Shown here piece by piece: positions 26,181 to 34,687 of a stretch of DNA of 44,682 nt (the first letter of the stretch is position 1; every line of letters begins with the position of its first letter). Under the pieces are notes generated by a model, which saw only the letters and a program-made list of their open reading frames with translations, ran no database searches and was not told the DNA's origin. A program made the position numbers and the translations under genes. Source of the DNA: Bacteroidia bacterium. GTDB lineage: Bacteria; Bacteroidota; Bacteroidia; CAIKAF01. The stretch lies in NCBI GenBank assembly GCA_030427255.1, contig JAUHWY010000027.1:1-44682 (forward strand), read 5' to 3'.

Positions 26181-26267
26181 GTAAGTAAAACGTAAGCTAT
26201 GGGCTCATTGTTTGGTAGGAGACGGTTTTTAAGGCTTGGGGCAAGGCTTGGGCGGCTGTTAATTTCC

Positions 26268-26275
26268 TAAATTTG
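26268..26275 (+). promoter_or_regulatory. Promoter: -7 box with matching -33 TTG
   Basis: TAAATTTG (exact TAnnTTTG) lies 15 bp before the ATG at 26291. A TTG at 26248-26250 precedes it with a 17-bp gap, within the spacing reported for flavobacterial promoters. Confidence 0.6.
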
Positions 26276-26290
26276 GAGAAATTTAGATTT

Positions 26291-26695
26291 ATGCGTGCCC
26301 TATTTTTGTTTTTTGCATTGATTTGCAGCGGTTTGAGTGCTCAGACATTACAATTCAGCCAGGTGAAAGTGGTAACGAACAGCGAAACCGTACCTGCTGG
26401 GAAAGTTTGGAAAGTTACCTCGGTATTTGCGTCTTCTGACCTAGGAACCACAGGAACCACAAGTACTACCTTGCTGAGCAAACGAGTGTTGATAAATGGT
26501 CAGGACGTTTTTGTGAGTGGACGTTCGTATAGATTTCAGGGGGCTACCAGTTCGTCTACCAGTGCTACGCGTACAAGCGATCAATCCTATGGGCTGTATA
26601 CGGAGTTGCCGATATGGTTGCCTGCGGGGAGCACCTTGGCCAGTTCGACGAACAGCAATGGGGTATCGGTGATAGAGTTTACGGTGGTGCCTTGA
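26291..26695 (+). CDS. Small exported beta-rich protein, unknown function
   Basis: A 134-residue protein. ATG 26291 gives the signal peptide MRALFLFFALICSGLSAQ; the in-frame ATG at 26273 lies inside the promoter box. The mature part is Ser/Thr-rich and beta-predicted (VVTNSETVPAGKVWKVTSVF, SKRVLINGQDVFVSG, LPIWLPAGSTLASST) with a final VIEFTVVP. The 'PAGKVWKV...LPIWLPAGSTL' pattern recalls small receptor-binding or fibre-tip sandwiches, but no family is claimed. It has its own promoter. Confidence 0.7.
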   Translation: MRALFLFFALICSGLSAQTLQFSQVKVVTNSETVPAGKVWKVTSVFASSDLGTTGTTSTTLLSKRVLINGQDVFVSGRSYRFQGATSSSTSATRTSDQSYGLYTELPIWLPAGSTLASSTNSNGVSVIEFTVVP

Positions 26696-26781
26696 GTTAG
26701 AGAAGTGAACCTGGGCTCATTAAATTTTAAGTCTTAGAGTTCCCGAAATTTGTTTAATTTGTTAGAAACGACACATTTCCT

Positions 26782-27171
26782 ATGAAAAGTATTGGCATTT
26801 GGATAGACTCAAAAGAAGCTTTAATTAGCGACGGAAAGGAAGTATTGCATCATATACACTCCGAAGTGGAAGGGCAAGAAAGAATTCCGGGAGAGGGAAA
26901 AGACGGTACGCGTTTTGGTACCCAGTTTGTAGATCCCCAAAAGAAACGTGATGCTCGTCGCGAGTCGGCAGAGCAAGCCTTTATTGAGGAGGTTTCGAGT
27001 TTGGTAGGAACTGCGGAGCAGGTAGTGGCCTTTGGGCCTGCGCATATGAAGCAGCAACTGGCCAAGGCTCTAGAATCGATGCACCATGGTCCCAAAGTAT
27101 TTGTAGAAACTGCCGACCAAATGACGGAGAACCAAAAAGTAGCTTGGGTTCGAAATTACTTTGAAGGCTAA
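26782..27171 (+). CDS. Putative bacterial eRF1/Dom34-like protein
   Basis: A 129-residue cytosolic protein. The start MKSIGIWIDSKEALISDG, the middle VSSLVGTAEQVVAFGPAHMK and the end VETADQMTENQKVAWVRNYF follow a pattern seen in small Bacteroidota proteins related to the second domain of eRF1/Dom34 (baeRF-like). In that family the proteins are thought to touch ribosome function or stress recovery; which applies here is unknown. The stop TAA is immediately followed by the ATG of the symporter gene (0-nt spacing), so translation is likely coupled. Family call from memory of the pattern. Confidence 0.55.
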   Translation: MKSIGIWIDSKEALISDGKEVLHHIHSEVEGQERIPGEGKDGTRFGTQFVDPQKKRDARRESAEQAFIEEVSSLVGTAEQVVAFGPAHMKQQLAKALESMHHGPKVFVETADQMTENQKVAWVRNYFEG

Positions 27172-28491
27172 ATGGCGGAAGCGGAAGTAGTATCGCTGAA
27201 CGAGCTCACGCGGTATTTGCGTCGGCTGGTAGAAAAGCGTCTTTGGCTTAAGGTTTTTATTTGTTTGGTGTTGGGTGCGGGTGTAGGCTTTGTTCTTGGG
27301 CCGGGCACCGACTGGCTTTCGGAGCAGCGGGCGGATGATTGGAGTGCTTGGTTGGCTTTGCCGGGCAATTTGTTTTTACGCTTGGTTCAGATGATAATGA
27401 TTCCGTTGATTTTTTCTTCGATAATCACAGGAATCATAAGTAACTCCTCGGATCAGTTGCGGCAAATGGGCTTAAAGTTATTGGCCTATTTTTTGACCAC
27501 TACCTTACTTTCCATAAGCATTGGGTCTGTATTGGCTTTATGGATTAAACCGGGGAGCCGAATTCAAGGCTTGGAAGCTCCTGCGGCCTCGGAACTGGGA
27601 GTAGATGCCAAGGGGAGCTTATTGCAGCGCCTGCCCGATAGCATTGGCAATTTATTGCCCAACAACCCTTTGGCCGCTATGGTGAGTGGAGAAATGCTGG
27701 GAGTGGTGATATTCTCTATAATTATTGGCATTGCGGTGATGCAACTGAAGGGAAGCAACAGGGAAGCCCTGATAAAATTATTGGAAGCAACTCAAGCGAT
27801 TTGCATGACGGTGGTGGGCTGGGCCATGCGTTTGGTGCCTTATGCCGTATTTGGAATGGTGGCCGCTTTGGTGCTTTCGGTAGGTTTGCAGAGCATGACC
27901 AGTTTGTTGGTGTATATGGGCGTGGTGGTTTTGGGTTTGCTGGTGCTTTTAATTGTTTATTTGTTGGCTGTAGCGCTTTTGGGCAGAAGGTCGCCATGGA
28001 AGTTTTTGGCTGCTGTGCGAGAAGCCCAGTTGCTTGCCTTTGCCACCACCAGTTCTGCGGCGGTTATGCCCTTATCTATGAAAACCGCAGACGAAAAGCT
28101 GGGCATATCCTCTAAGATAAGCGATTTTATTATTCCCATTGGGGCCACGATAAATATGGATGGAACGGCCATTTTTCAATGCGTTACCACGGTGTTTATT
28201 GCTCAAGCCTATGGCATGGAATTGCCCATAAGTCAATTGCTTTTGGTAATGGTTACCATTTTGGCGGCTTCCATTGGTACTCCTGCAGTGCCCGGAGGTG
28301 GGGTGGTGGTTATGGCTTCGGTGCTTCAGAGCGCCGGTATTCCGGCAGAAGGTTTGATGCTTATAATTGGGGTGGATAGGATTCTTGGAATGTTTCGCAC
28401 GGCCATAAACGTTACAGGGGATCTCGTGGCCTGCGTGCTGTTTCAACGTTGGCTTAAACCGGATCAGGCAAACCATTTGCAGGAAGCTTAA
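27172..28491 (+). CDS. Dicarboxylate/amino acid:cation symporter (SDF/DAACS family)
   Basis: A 439-residue polytopic transporter of the glutamate/dicarboxylate symporter family. After a short cytoplasmic N-terminus come about eight membrane helices. The hairpin and binding-site motifs are present: AFATTSSAAVMPLSM (serine-rich hairpin loop), IIPIGATINMDGTAIFQ (the NMDGT motif of TM7), IGTPAVPGGGVVVMA (second hairpin) and DRILGMFRTAINVTGD (TM8). It is expected to import glutamate, aspartate or C4-dicarboxylates with sodium or protons; the substrate cannot be chosen from sequence alone. First base directly follows the stop of the eRF1-like gene; the FkbM gene follows 7 nt later. Confidence 0.93.
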   Translation: MAEAEVVSLNELTRYLRRLVEKRLWLKVFICLVLGAGVGFVLGPGTDWLSEQRADDWSAWLALPGNLFLRLVQMIMIPLIFSSIITGIISNSSDQLRQMGLKLLAYFLTTTLLSISIGSVLALWIKPGSRIQGLEAPAASELGVDAKGSLLQRLPDSIGNLLPNNPLAAMVSGEMLGVVIFSIIIGIAVMQLKGSNREALIKLLEATQAICMTVVGWAMRLVPYAVFGMVAALVLSVGLQSMTSLLVYMGVVVLGLLVLLIVYLLAVALLGRRSPWKFLAAVREAQLLAFATTSSAAVMPLSMKTADEKLGISSKISDFIIPIGATINMDGTAIFQCVTTVFIAQAYGMELPISQLLLVMVTILAASIGTPAVPGGGVVVMASVLQSAGIPAEGLMLIIGVDRILGMFRTAINVTGDLVACVLFQRWLKPDQANHLQEA

Positions 28492-28498
28492 CTAAACC

Positions 28499-29281
28499 AT
28501 GGGAATAGGATTAAAGCACAGACTACGCCCTTTAGTAGCGCACATTAAATTGTGGGTTGTGAGCACTTTCCCTCGCGGGGTTGGTTTTTTTTACCAATTC
28601 TTTTGGAAGCCAAAGCGTGTGATTGACCAAGAGATTCATCAAAGGTCTAAGGGGCAAAGGTCGTTTACCTTTTTGCAAATTGGAGCCAACGATGGAAGAA
28701 TTAATGACCCCATTTTCCCCTTTATTTTTCGCGATAAGTGGAGGGGCCACCGCTTTGAACCCTTGGAAACCCCTTTTAACCAACTCAAAATCCTGCATAA
28801 GAATACGCCATGGGTGGTACCCGTAAAGGGGCTGCTCGGCACCAAAGAGGGGGCGGTGCCTTTGTATTGTTTGTCTTTTTCTACCAAACGTTGGGCCACC
28901 GGTCTAAGTTCCTTGAATAAGGCTCAATTGGAAACCCAAATAGCTTCCGGCTATGTGGCAAGACGTGCGCAAAAGTATAAAGACGTGCTTCCTTTGGATA
29001 AGGAGAGCTGGATAGAGGCCAAGGAAATGCCCATGCACGAGCTTAACGCCTGGATTTTAGAGCAGGCTCAAGGGCGTTTGGATTTGCTTCAAATAGATAC
29101 CGAAGGCTACGACCATATTTTGTTGGAAGCGTTGGATTTGGAAAAATTAAGGATAGGCATGATTTGCTTTGAAAAGCTCCACATTCCTAAATCCCCATTT
29201 TTGGCTTGTGCGGCTAAATTAGAAGCTGCGGGTTACCGTTTGGTGGAATCCGATTGCGATGTGTTGGCTTTGCGAGATTAG
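28499..29281 (+). CDS. FkbM family methyltransferase
   Basis: A 260-residue SAM-dependent methyltransferase. The cofactor motif is FLQIGANDGRINDP (residues ~59-72), followed by HRFEPLETPFNQLK and the family's LLQIDTEGYDHILLEAL segment near residue 200. FkbM enzymes usually O-methylate sugars or polyketides; the acceptor here is unknown and no glycan genes lie nearby. It is the last gene of the eRF1-like/symporter unit, 7 nt after the symporter. Confidence 0.88.
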   Translation: MGIGLKHRLRPLVAHIKLWVVSTFPRGVGFFYQFFWKPKRVIDQEIHQRSKGQRSFTFLQIGANDGRINDPIFPFIFRDKWRGHRFEPLETPFNQLKILHKNTPWVVPVKGLLGTKEGAVPLYCLSFSTKRWATGLSSLNKAQLETQIASGYVARRAQKYKDVLPLDKESWIEAKEMPMHELNAWILEQAQGRLDLLQIDTEGYDHILLEALDLEKLRIGMICFEKLHIPKSPFLACAAKLEAAGYRLVESDCDVLALRD

Positions 29282-29447
29282 ATAGGAACAAAATGCACTT
29301 GTTGATGCCAAGGTTTACCGGAAGCCATCTTCTTTTGACCTAAGCTTCAGGAACTTTGACTTGCAAAAGGCACCATGAGCCTCAAGGTGGTTTGTCCTAA
29401 GAAGTGGCAAAAAAAAGCCGGCTTTGAAGCCGGCTTTTCCTTTCTAT
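29282..29447. terminator. Bidirectional terminator between convergent genes
   Basis: A perfect 12-bp stem AAAAGCCGGCTT / AAGCCGGCTTTT at 29413-29438 with a 2-nt centre is flanked by A-runs on the left and T-rich DNA on the right. On the minus strand it ends in eight T and should stop the coiled-coil protein gene; on the plus strand it can stop the FkbM unit. The rest of this gap shows nothing else. Confidence 0.88.
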
Positions 29448-30413
29448 TTATCGACGGAACTTTGTTTTGGTGGTAAACACCAGCTTTTGGTCTATGTACA
29501 CCTCTGCGGTATACAGGCCTTCGGGCAATTCGTCCATGATTTCGTATTCGGCAATTACCATTTGCGGTTTGTTTTGGTAATTGAACATTTTTTTGGTGGT
29601 ATACAGCTTTTGCACCCCGTTGAATTCAAAGGTTTGTTTGGGGTTGTCGTTGAGAATGATTTTGCCTGGGGTATAAATAACCACATGCGCTTCCCGTTCG
29701 CCCGGTTCGGCAAGGTCGTTCTTTTGCACGTCGAACTCCACTTCAAGCCTGGCGCATTTTCTGAGTCGGTCTTCTACAAAAGCATCGCCGTTTCTGCGGA
29801 CTTTAACGCCAAAAAGTTCGGCACGGTAAACCGTTAGCTGTTTGGCTTTTTCGACTTGTTCGTTTAGGATAACGTTGGTGTCGGAGAGTGCTTGCCTGCG
29901 GTTTTCGGAGATGTCCAGATTAACCTTTATGGAATCTCTGGAGCTGGCCAATTGTTTATTGTCGCTTTCGAGACGTTCTACGCGGGCAAGCAATCGGTCT
30001 CGTTCTTCGCGGAGTTTGTTCAGCTCTTCGCTGTTCATATCTCCTTTGCGCAATTTGTAGTTGGCCGCACGGGCTCTGTCCAATTGCTTTTGAAGGTCTT
30101 CCAATTCTGCTTTTTTGGCTTCCAAGTCGGCTCTAAGACCTTCGTGCTCTTGCATGAGCTGATCGTAGGCCGCTTTGGTTTCGTCCAATTCTGCTTGGAG
30201 TTTGTCGTAGTCGGCTTGTAGTTTGTCGAGTTCAGCTTTTTGCGTAGCTATTTTCTCGGTATGGTCTAAATACACATAGCCCAAATAACCGGCAGCTCCT
30301 CCGAGCAATAAAAGCAGGAGTAGGAGCAAAAGCAGCAATACACGGTTGTTTTGCTTTTTTTCTTCTTTCCGGGGTTTGGGATTTCCGGCTGGAGTAGGAG
30401 TGGTTTCGCTCAT
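29448..30413 (-). CDS. Membrane-anchored coiled-coil protein
   Basis: A 321-residue protein. A short basic, proline-containing cytoplasmic N-terminus (NPKPRKEEKKQNNR) is followed by a very leucine-rich membrane helix (residues ~25-49) and then by about 150 residues of heptad-rich coiled coil (AELDKLQADYDKLQAELDE onwards). The C-terminal ~120 residues (VKVRRNGDAFVEDRLRKC, ARLEVEFDVQKNDLA, LYTAEVYIDQKLVFTTKTKF) form a beta-rich periplasmic domain that recurs in similar Bacteroidota proteins. It would reach into the periplasm. Function unknown. It has its own terminator and is divergent from comF. Confidence 0.75.
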   Translation of the reverse strand: MSETTPTPAGNPKPRKEEKKQNNRVLLLLLLLLLLLLGGAAGYLGYVYLDHTEKIATQKAELDKLQADYDKLQAELDETKAAYDQLMQEHEGLRADLEAKKAELEDLQKQLDRARAANYKLRKGDMNSEELNKLREERDRLLARVERLESDNKQLASSRDSIKVNLDISENRRQALSDTNVILNEQVEKAKQLTVYRAELFGVKVRRNGDAFVEDRLRKCARLEVEFDVQKNDLAEPGEREAHVVIYTPGKIILNDNPKQTFEFNGVQKLYTTKKMFNYQNKPQMVIAEYEIMDELPEGLYTAEVYIDQKLVFTTKTKFRR

Positions 30414-30504
30414 GGCAGTTTTTTCGGATTATAGAAAATCTATGTGAAAAAACGAAAAATTCTTAACTTTCAGAAACCTAGGCCCCCGCCACAAAAAAAA
30501 ATCT

Positions 30505-31197
30505 ATGATTTGGCGTGATTTTTTGGGCTTTCTTTTTCCTCCGGAATGTTTGGTTTGCCGCCAAGCCTTGCAGCTTGGAGAGCAACATGTATGTTTTACT
30601 TGTTTGGGTCAATTGCCCCGAACTTTTTTTTGGTCTTGGCCTCAGCATCCAATTCAAAAACCCTTAGGTGATACTCTGCCGGTGGCCGGAGTACACAGTT
30701 GGCTCTTTTTTTCGGAACACAATTCGGTGCGGCCTTTAGTTCACCATATAAAGTATGGGGGAGGAGCTGCTCTGGCTAGCTATTTAGCTTCCCAAGCTGC
30801 TTTGGAAATGGGCACAGGTTTAATAGGTGGTTCCCCTGTGTTTATTCCGGTTCCATTGCATCCGGCTAAATTGCGTCAAAGAGGCTACAACCAAAGCCTT
30901 TGCTTGGCTCGTGGGCTGCAACAGGTTTGGGGTGGAAGCATTGAGGAAGAGGCCCTGTGTAGGTTGAGGCATACCAAAACACAAACCGGAATGAACAAGG
31001 AGGAGCGGAAAAAGAACCTTTCCAATGCTATGGCCTGGAGCCAAATAGGGGAGTCGGCAGAGGCCGCTTCAGCCATAGTGCTGGTGGACGATGTTTTGAC
31101 CACCGGAGCCACCTTAGCGGCTTGTTGGGAAGTGGTGCCGGAGTCTCTAAAAGTCAAAACCCATGTTTGGACCTTAGCCGCCGCTTTTGGATCCTAG
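30505..31197 (+). CDS. comF: ComF family phosphoribosyltransferase-like protein
   Basis: The 230-residue protein has the ComF layout: an N-terminal zinc ribbon (CLVC at 15-18, CFTC at 30-33), the family block VRPLVHHIKYGGG, and a type I phosphoribosyltransferase domain with VDDVLTTGAT at 194-203 (PRPP-binding loop). ComF is associated with DNA uptake during competence, acting in the cytosol. A near-consensus -7 box, TAACTTTC, lies at 30464-30471. Convergent with arfB, 6 nt apart. Confidence 0.9.
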   Translation: MIWRDFLGFLFPPECLVCRQALQLGEQHVCFTCLGQLPRTFFWSWPQHPIQKPLGDTLPVAGVHSWLFFSEHNSVRPLVHHIKYGGGAALASYLASQAALEMGTGLIGGSPVFIPVPLHPAKLRQRGYNQSLCLARGLQQVWGGSIEEEALCRLRHTKTQTGMNKEERKKNLSNAMAWSQIGESAEAASAIVLVDDVLTTGATLAACWEVVPESLKVKTHVWTLAAAFGS

Positions 31198-31203
31198 GCA
31201 GTG

Positions 31204-31617
31204 TTATTCGTTAAGGTTGGGGGGACGCCTTAGTGACTTAATGGCACTGCGTTTGCTCTTTTTCTCTTTTCTTTCGGCCAAGGCTTGAGGCGGAGGTTGG
31301 GTAGCTTTGCGTTGCTTAGGCCTGCGTAGTGCATCCTTTAGTAGTTTGGCCAACTTTCGCAAGGCAAGTTTTCTGTTGAGGTATTGGGAGCGCTCGGACT
31401 CTTGGTCCAAAACCAATGCTCCTTCTGCATTGATTTTGGAGCCCAGTTTTTGAGCAATTCTGGTTTTTTGGTTCTCACTAAACAAAGCACTTTCGTGGAG
31501 TTTCCAGAAAAGGGTGACCTTGGTGCTGGTTTTGTTTACGTGCTGTCCTCCCTTGCCGGAGCTGCGCGAAAATTGCCATCGAACTTCTTTCGAAAGCTGT
31601 TCTTGGGTAAAAGACAT
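31204..31617 (-). CDS. arfB: Peptidyl-tRNA hydrolase ArfB (ribosome rescue)
   Basis: The 137-residue protein carries the release-factor GGQ motif at residues 23-25 in SRSSGKGGQHVNKTSTKV and a basic, lysine-rich C-terminal tail (KLLKDALRRPKQRKATQ, ERKEKKSKRSAIK) that in ArfB enters the empty mRNA channel. It hydrolyses peptidyl-tRNA on ribosomes stalled without a stop codon. The start overlaps the apaG stop (TGATG), so the two are translationally coupled. Confidence 0.93.
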   Translation of the reverse strand: MSFTQEQLSKEVRWQFSRSSGKGGQHVNKTSTKVTLFWKLHESALFSENQKTRIAQKLGSKINAEGALVLDQESERSQYLNRKLALRKLAKLLKDALRRPKQRKATQPPPQALAERKEKKSKRSAIKSLRRPPNLNE

Positions 31618-32009
31618 CAGTTGAGTCTAGCAGGAGTAACTAATACAAATTCAGGAATTTCTGCCGAAAAGGCTTCACGTGTAATTAGGTTTTCCATAAT
31701 GTACTGCCCTTTCATGGATCCTAACTCCGTAGCCAAATTGCATGCGGATTGGTAACTGAATTGCTCTCCGGGTTGAATGATGGGTTGCTGACCCACCACA
31801 CCGGCACCTTCTACTTGCCTGTGGTGGTTGTTGGCATCAAAAATCTCCCACTTTCTGCGAAGCAAACGCACCGGGTGTGGCCCTTGATTTTCTATGGTGA
31901 TGCGGTAGACAAATAAATAATAGGGCTCATTGGGGTCTGAGTCCTCTTCACGGAATCGGGTTTCGACCTGAATGGAAATGTTGTTGGTAACTTTTGCCGA
32001 CGATGCCAT
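31617..32009 (-). CDS. apaG: ApaG domain protein
   Basis: A 130-residue protein starting MASSAKVTNNISIQVETRF; this ATG at 32009 is chosen over 32072 because an exact promoter box lies between them and the family starts here. Conserved ApaG features: YLFVYRITIENQGPHPVRLL, RRKWEIFDANN, GAGVVGQQPIIQPGEQFSY and GSMKGQYIM. The fold is an immunoglobulin-like sandwich; the family is linked to cobalt/magnesium homeostasis in enterobacteria, but its reaction is unknown. In an operon with arfB. Confidence 0.93.
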   Translation of the reverse strand: MASSAKVTNNISIQVETRFREEDSDPNEPYYLFVYRITIENQGPHPVRLLRRKWEIFDANNHHRQVEGAGVVGQQPIIQPGEQFSYQSACNLATELGSMKGQYIMENLITREAFSAEIPEFVLVTPARLN

Positions 32010-32014
32010 CGCTA

Positions 32015-32022
32015 CAAAATTA
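32015..32022 (-). promoter_or_regulatory. -7 promoter box directly ahead of apaG
   Basis: On the minus strand TAATTTTG (exact TAnnTTTG) ends only six bases before the apaG ATG, so transcription would start at or next to the start codon, giving a leaderless or nearly leaderless mRNA. Confidence 0.5.
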
Positions 32023-32123
32023 CAAAAAACTTTGCGGTGGTATTGGGTCTTTTGGCCTTTTCCAATGGCCAATAAACCTTATGAGGAAATGGGTGTTTTT
32101 ACCTAAAGTGGTATATTGCAATT

Positions 32124-33221
32124 ATGGCATTTAACTCTTTTCCGCAAGTAAAACCGGGTATCGTTCAGCGTCTTTTTCCTGTTGCTGATAAACAGGGTGC
32201 CGCAAAAAGGTTGGAAGATTTTTTGGCAGGCTTTCCCCACGACCTTCAAGGCTTAGACCAATACCGGGCAGCAGAAGTAGTTCGCCCTTTCAGGGTGCGG
32301 TGGCGAAAGCACGGCAAAGCCCTAGCCGGACCTCTACTTAGCAAATACCTCAGGCATGTTTGGGGCTTGGAGCCTTTGCCCGAAGATTGGCCAAAACAAG
32401 TAGATCGGTTGGTGGTGTTTTTAGGTATGGACACACAGCAAGCCAAAAGGCTTATTTCCAAAGAGGCTCAGGGCACATACCAAAGGGTGGTAGAAGAATA
32501 CCTTTCGGACAACCAATTGAGCGAGGAAGAGAAGCAAAGCTTAGCGCGTTTGCTTCCTGAGTTGCGGATTGAGCCGGAGACTGCAAAAGACATAATGAGT
32601 AAGGCGGCAGAAGCACGGCTTGAGCAACGCCTACAAGACTTAACTCAAAACGAGCGATTGAGCCCTCAAGAAATTCAGGAACTCAAAGAACTGGCCGCCC
32701 ATTTTGGGGTGGAATTGCCGGAAGAAAGGCTCGAAAGCAAAGAGTTGCTTCGCTTTCAGTTTTATTGGTATTTGGAGTCGGGGCCATTGGCCGGTCTGGA
32801 TGTGGGCATTAACCTCCGCAAGGGTGAGGAGGCTTATTTAAGTCTCCCGGTTTCTTGGTATGAGTACCGGAGCAGAACCCGCAGAATTAACTATGGAGGA
32901 CCCACCGCCCGCATTCGCATTGCGCGCGGGATTTATTGGTCGGCAGGTTCTTTAGGCGTGGAAAGGGTTTCCGAAGATTATTTAAAAATGATTGATACCG
33001 GTTTGCTCTATATTACCAACAAACGCCTGCTTTTCATGGGTCAAAAAGGCAACAAGCAGTTGCCCTACTATAGAATCTTAAGCTATGAGCCATTCAGCAA
33101 TGGACTCACCCTGCAAAAGGATTCCGGGCCAACTCCTTTTTTGGAAATGGAGTCCCAGGTTGACTTTGCCACCATTTTGCTCGACCGCATGCTTTTTGGA
33201 GCGGGCGATGATAACAATTAA
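32124..33221 (+). CDS. Uncharacterised protein with helical body and PH-like C-terminal domain
   Basis: A 365-residue soluble protein without signal or membrane segment. Residues ~1-130 are helical and charged. Residues ~130-210 hold two acidic helical repeats (LSDNQLSEEEKQSLARLLPE and LSPQEIQELKELAAHFGVE) similar in style to TerB-type units. The C-terminal ~110 residues (ARIRIARGIYWSAGSLGVER, DTGLLYITNKRLLFMGQKGN, PYYRILSYEPFSNGLTLQ) look like a bacterial PH/GRAM-like domain, the 'xLYITNKRLLF' strand pair being its usual mark. No catalytic motif was seen. It is divergent from apaG and followed by nfu in the same direction. Confidence 0.65.
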   Translation: MAFNSFPQVKPGIVQRLFPVADKQGAAKRLEDFLAGFPHDLQGLDQYRAAEVVRPFRVRWRKHGKALAGPLLSKYLRHVWGLEPLPEDWPKQVDRLVVFLGMDTQQAKRLISKEAQGTYQRVVEEYLSDNQLSEEEKQSLARLLPELRIEPETAKDIMSKAAEARLEQRLQDLTQNERLSPQEIQELKELAAHFGVELPEERLESKELLRFQFYWYLESGPLAGLDVGINLRKGEEAYLSLPVSWYEYRSRTRRINYGGPTARIRIARGIYWSAGSLGVERVSEDYLKMIDTGLLYITNKRLLFMGQKGNKQLPYYRILSYEPFSNGLTLQKDSGPTPFLEMESQVDFATILLDRMLFGAGDDNN

Positions 33222-33223
33222 GC

Positions 33224-33231
33224 TACCTTTG
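33224..33231 (+). promoter_or_regulatory. -7 promoter box of the Nfu gene
   Basis: TACCTTTG (exact TAnnTTTG) ends 19 bases before the ATG at 33251 and starts just after the preceding stop codon. No TTG at the usual distance was found. Confidence 0.5.
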
Positions 33232-33250
33232 CATATAAAGACGGAATAGC

Positions 33251-33835
33251 ATGACCCCACTTGTTGTATACGCAGAAACTACACCGAATCCGGCTACCAT
33301 GAAGTTCGTGGTAAATCAGCCTTTGTTGCCCAACAAAAGTGCAGAGTTTACCGACGCGTCCATGGCGGCCAAGGACGATTTGCCCGGAGCCTTATTTCGC
33401 TTTCCTTTTGTTCAATCGGTTTATGTAGCCAGCAACTTTGTAACCATTACCAAAGTTGAGGGCATTGAATGGTATGAGGTAATGAATGAAATCCGCGACT
33501 ACATTCGCGATTTTTTGGAAGCAGGAAACCCGGCCATTACCAAGCTACCTGAGCCTCCTAAACCCAAATCAAAGGATTTGGAACCGCTAGAGCCGCATGA
33601 AGCCGATGCCCGCATTACCGAAATTTTAGACGAGTTTATTCGCCCGGCAGTGGAGCAAGACGGCGGCGAAATTGCCTTCCGTGGCTTTAAAGAAGGAACC
33701 GTGTATGTGGCCATGCGTGGGGCTTGCGCCGGCTGTCCTTCAAGCACCCTCACGCTCAAAGCAGGTATTGAGCAGCTGCTTAAACGCATGGTTCCCGGAG
33801 TGGAAGAGGTTGTGGCAGAAAATGACCTTGCTTAG
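33251..33835 (+). CDS. Nfu-type iron-sulfur cluster scaffold/carrier
   Basis: A 194-residue protein with the two-domain Nfu layout. The N-terminal domain (residues ~5-90) has TPNPATMKFVVNQPLL and the ALFRFPFVQSVYVASNFVTI segment. A proline-rich linker (~98-112) leads to the NifU C-terminal domain (~120-190), with IRPAVEQDGGEIAF and the cluster-binding Cys159 and Cys162 in ACAGCPSSTLTLK. It carries Fe-S clusters to target proteins in the cytosol. Its stop codon overlaps that of the convergent membrane protein gene. Confidence 0.93.
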   Translation: MTPLVVYAETTPNPATMKFVVNQPLLPNKSAEFTDASMAAKDDLPGALFRFPFVQSVYVASNFVTITKVEGIEWYEVMNEIRDYIRDFLEAGNPAITKLPEPPKPKSKDLEPLEPHEADARITEILDEFIRPAVEQDGGEIAFRGFKEGTVYVAMRGACAGCPSSTLTLKAGIEQLLKRMVPGVEEVVAENDLA

Positions 33836-34677
33836 CCAACTATTCCCAAAAAAGGGAGCAGTAAGCTAATTAAAAACACCCCCGCCCAAATCAGGAGCTT
33901 CAACTGAATACGAGTAAAGGCAGAGGGCAAGTATATCTTGTATTTGGTGGTTTGGGGGCGATGAATAAATAGCCACAGCAACATCCACAACAGCATTACC
34001 ATTTGAACCAATACCATCAATACAAAGCTATCTCCTAAGTCTCCTTTCCAAAGGCTTAAGCTTAGGAGCAAAAGAGCAAGCAAAGGAATACCCACGTATT
34101 TAAGCAAGAACCCTGCTGCTTTTTTTGGCGTTTTTATGGCCGAAATACTTCCTGAGTTTCTCAAAAAGGCATAAATCATAGGCTTTGAAAACATGCAAGC
34201 TAAGGCCACCGCACTTAAACCAATACCCATGCGCCAAGGAGGTCCTCCTCCAACCCATAAATAAATGGCATTCATTTCGGATCTGGGAAAAATTCCACTG
34301 AACAAAAATCCGGCAGCCCAAGCAATGCCTGACCATTGAAGCCAAGTCCCCAACAGCCGCCGAATGCTGTTTTCTCTTTTGAAATTGGTATACGATTCCA
34401 AGCCTGTTAAAAACACAAGGGCATAAAACAGAAATAAAAAGCCCACTACCAGTACCACCAAACGCCAACTCCAATTGCTTTGCTCCTCAACCGAAATTTT
34501 TTCCCAAGTAAACAAAGGACTTACCGAGCCAATTTTCATGGCCAACCAAGCCATAAGGTTGCTGCCCCAAGCCAATATGCTCCAAGCAATAAGTGCACAG
34601 CCAAGGCTGTTTAAATACGCAGCCATGGGGTGGGTTCCGATATGTTTTAATTGCTGTGTTTGTGCGGTGGTTGACAT
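33832..34677 (-). CDS. Multi-pass inner-membrane protein, unknown function
   Basis: A 281-residue hydrophobic protein with about seven to eight predicted membrane helices (for example CALIAWSILAWGSNLMAWLA, LVVLVVGFLFLFYALVFLTG, LLALLLLSLSLW, LIWAGVFLISLLLPFLGIVG). Polar loops carry EKISVEEQSNWSWR and a KTPKKAAG segment. No transporter or enzyme signature was recognised. Its stop overlaps the Nfu stop by a shared 4-base segment, and the outer-membrane protein gene is transcribed just upstream in the same direction, 10 nt away. Confidence 0.75.
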   Translation of the reverse strand: MSTTAQTQQLKHIGTHPMAAYLNSLGCALIAWSILAWGSNLMAWLAMKIGSVSPLFTWEKISVEEQSNWSWRLVVLVVGFLFLFYALVFLTGLESYTNFKRENSIRRLLGTWLQWSGIAWAAGFLFSGIFPRSEMNAIYLWVGGGPPWRMGIGLSAVALACMFSKPMIYAFLRNSGSISAIKTPKKAAGFLLKYVGIPLLALLLLSLSLWKGDLGDSFVLMVLVQMVMLLWMLLWLFIHRPQTTKYKIYLPSAFTRIQLKLLIWAGVFLISLLLPFLGIVG

Positions 34678-34687
34678 CTATAAATAT

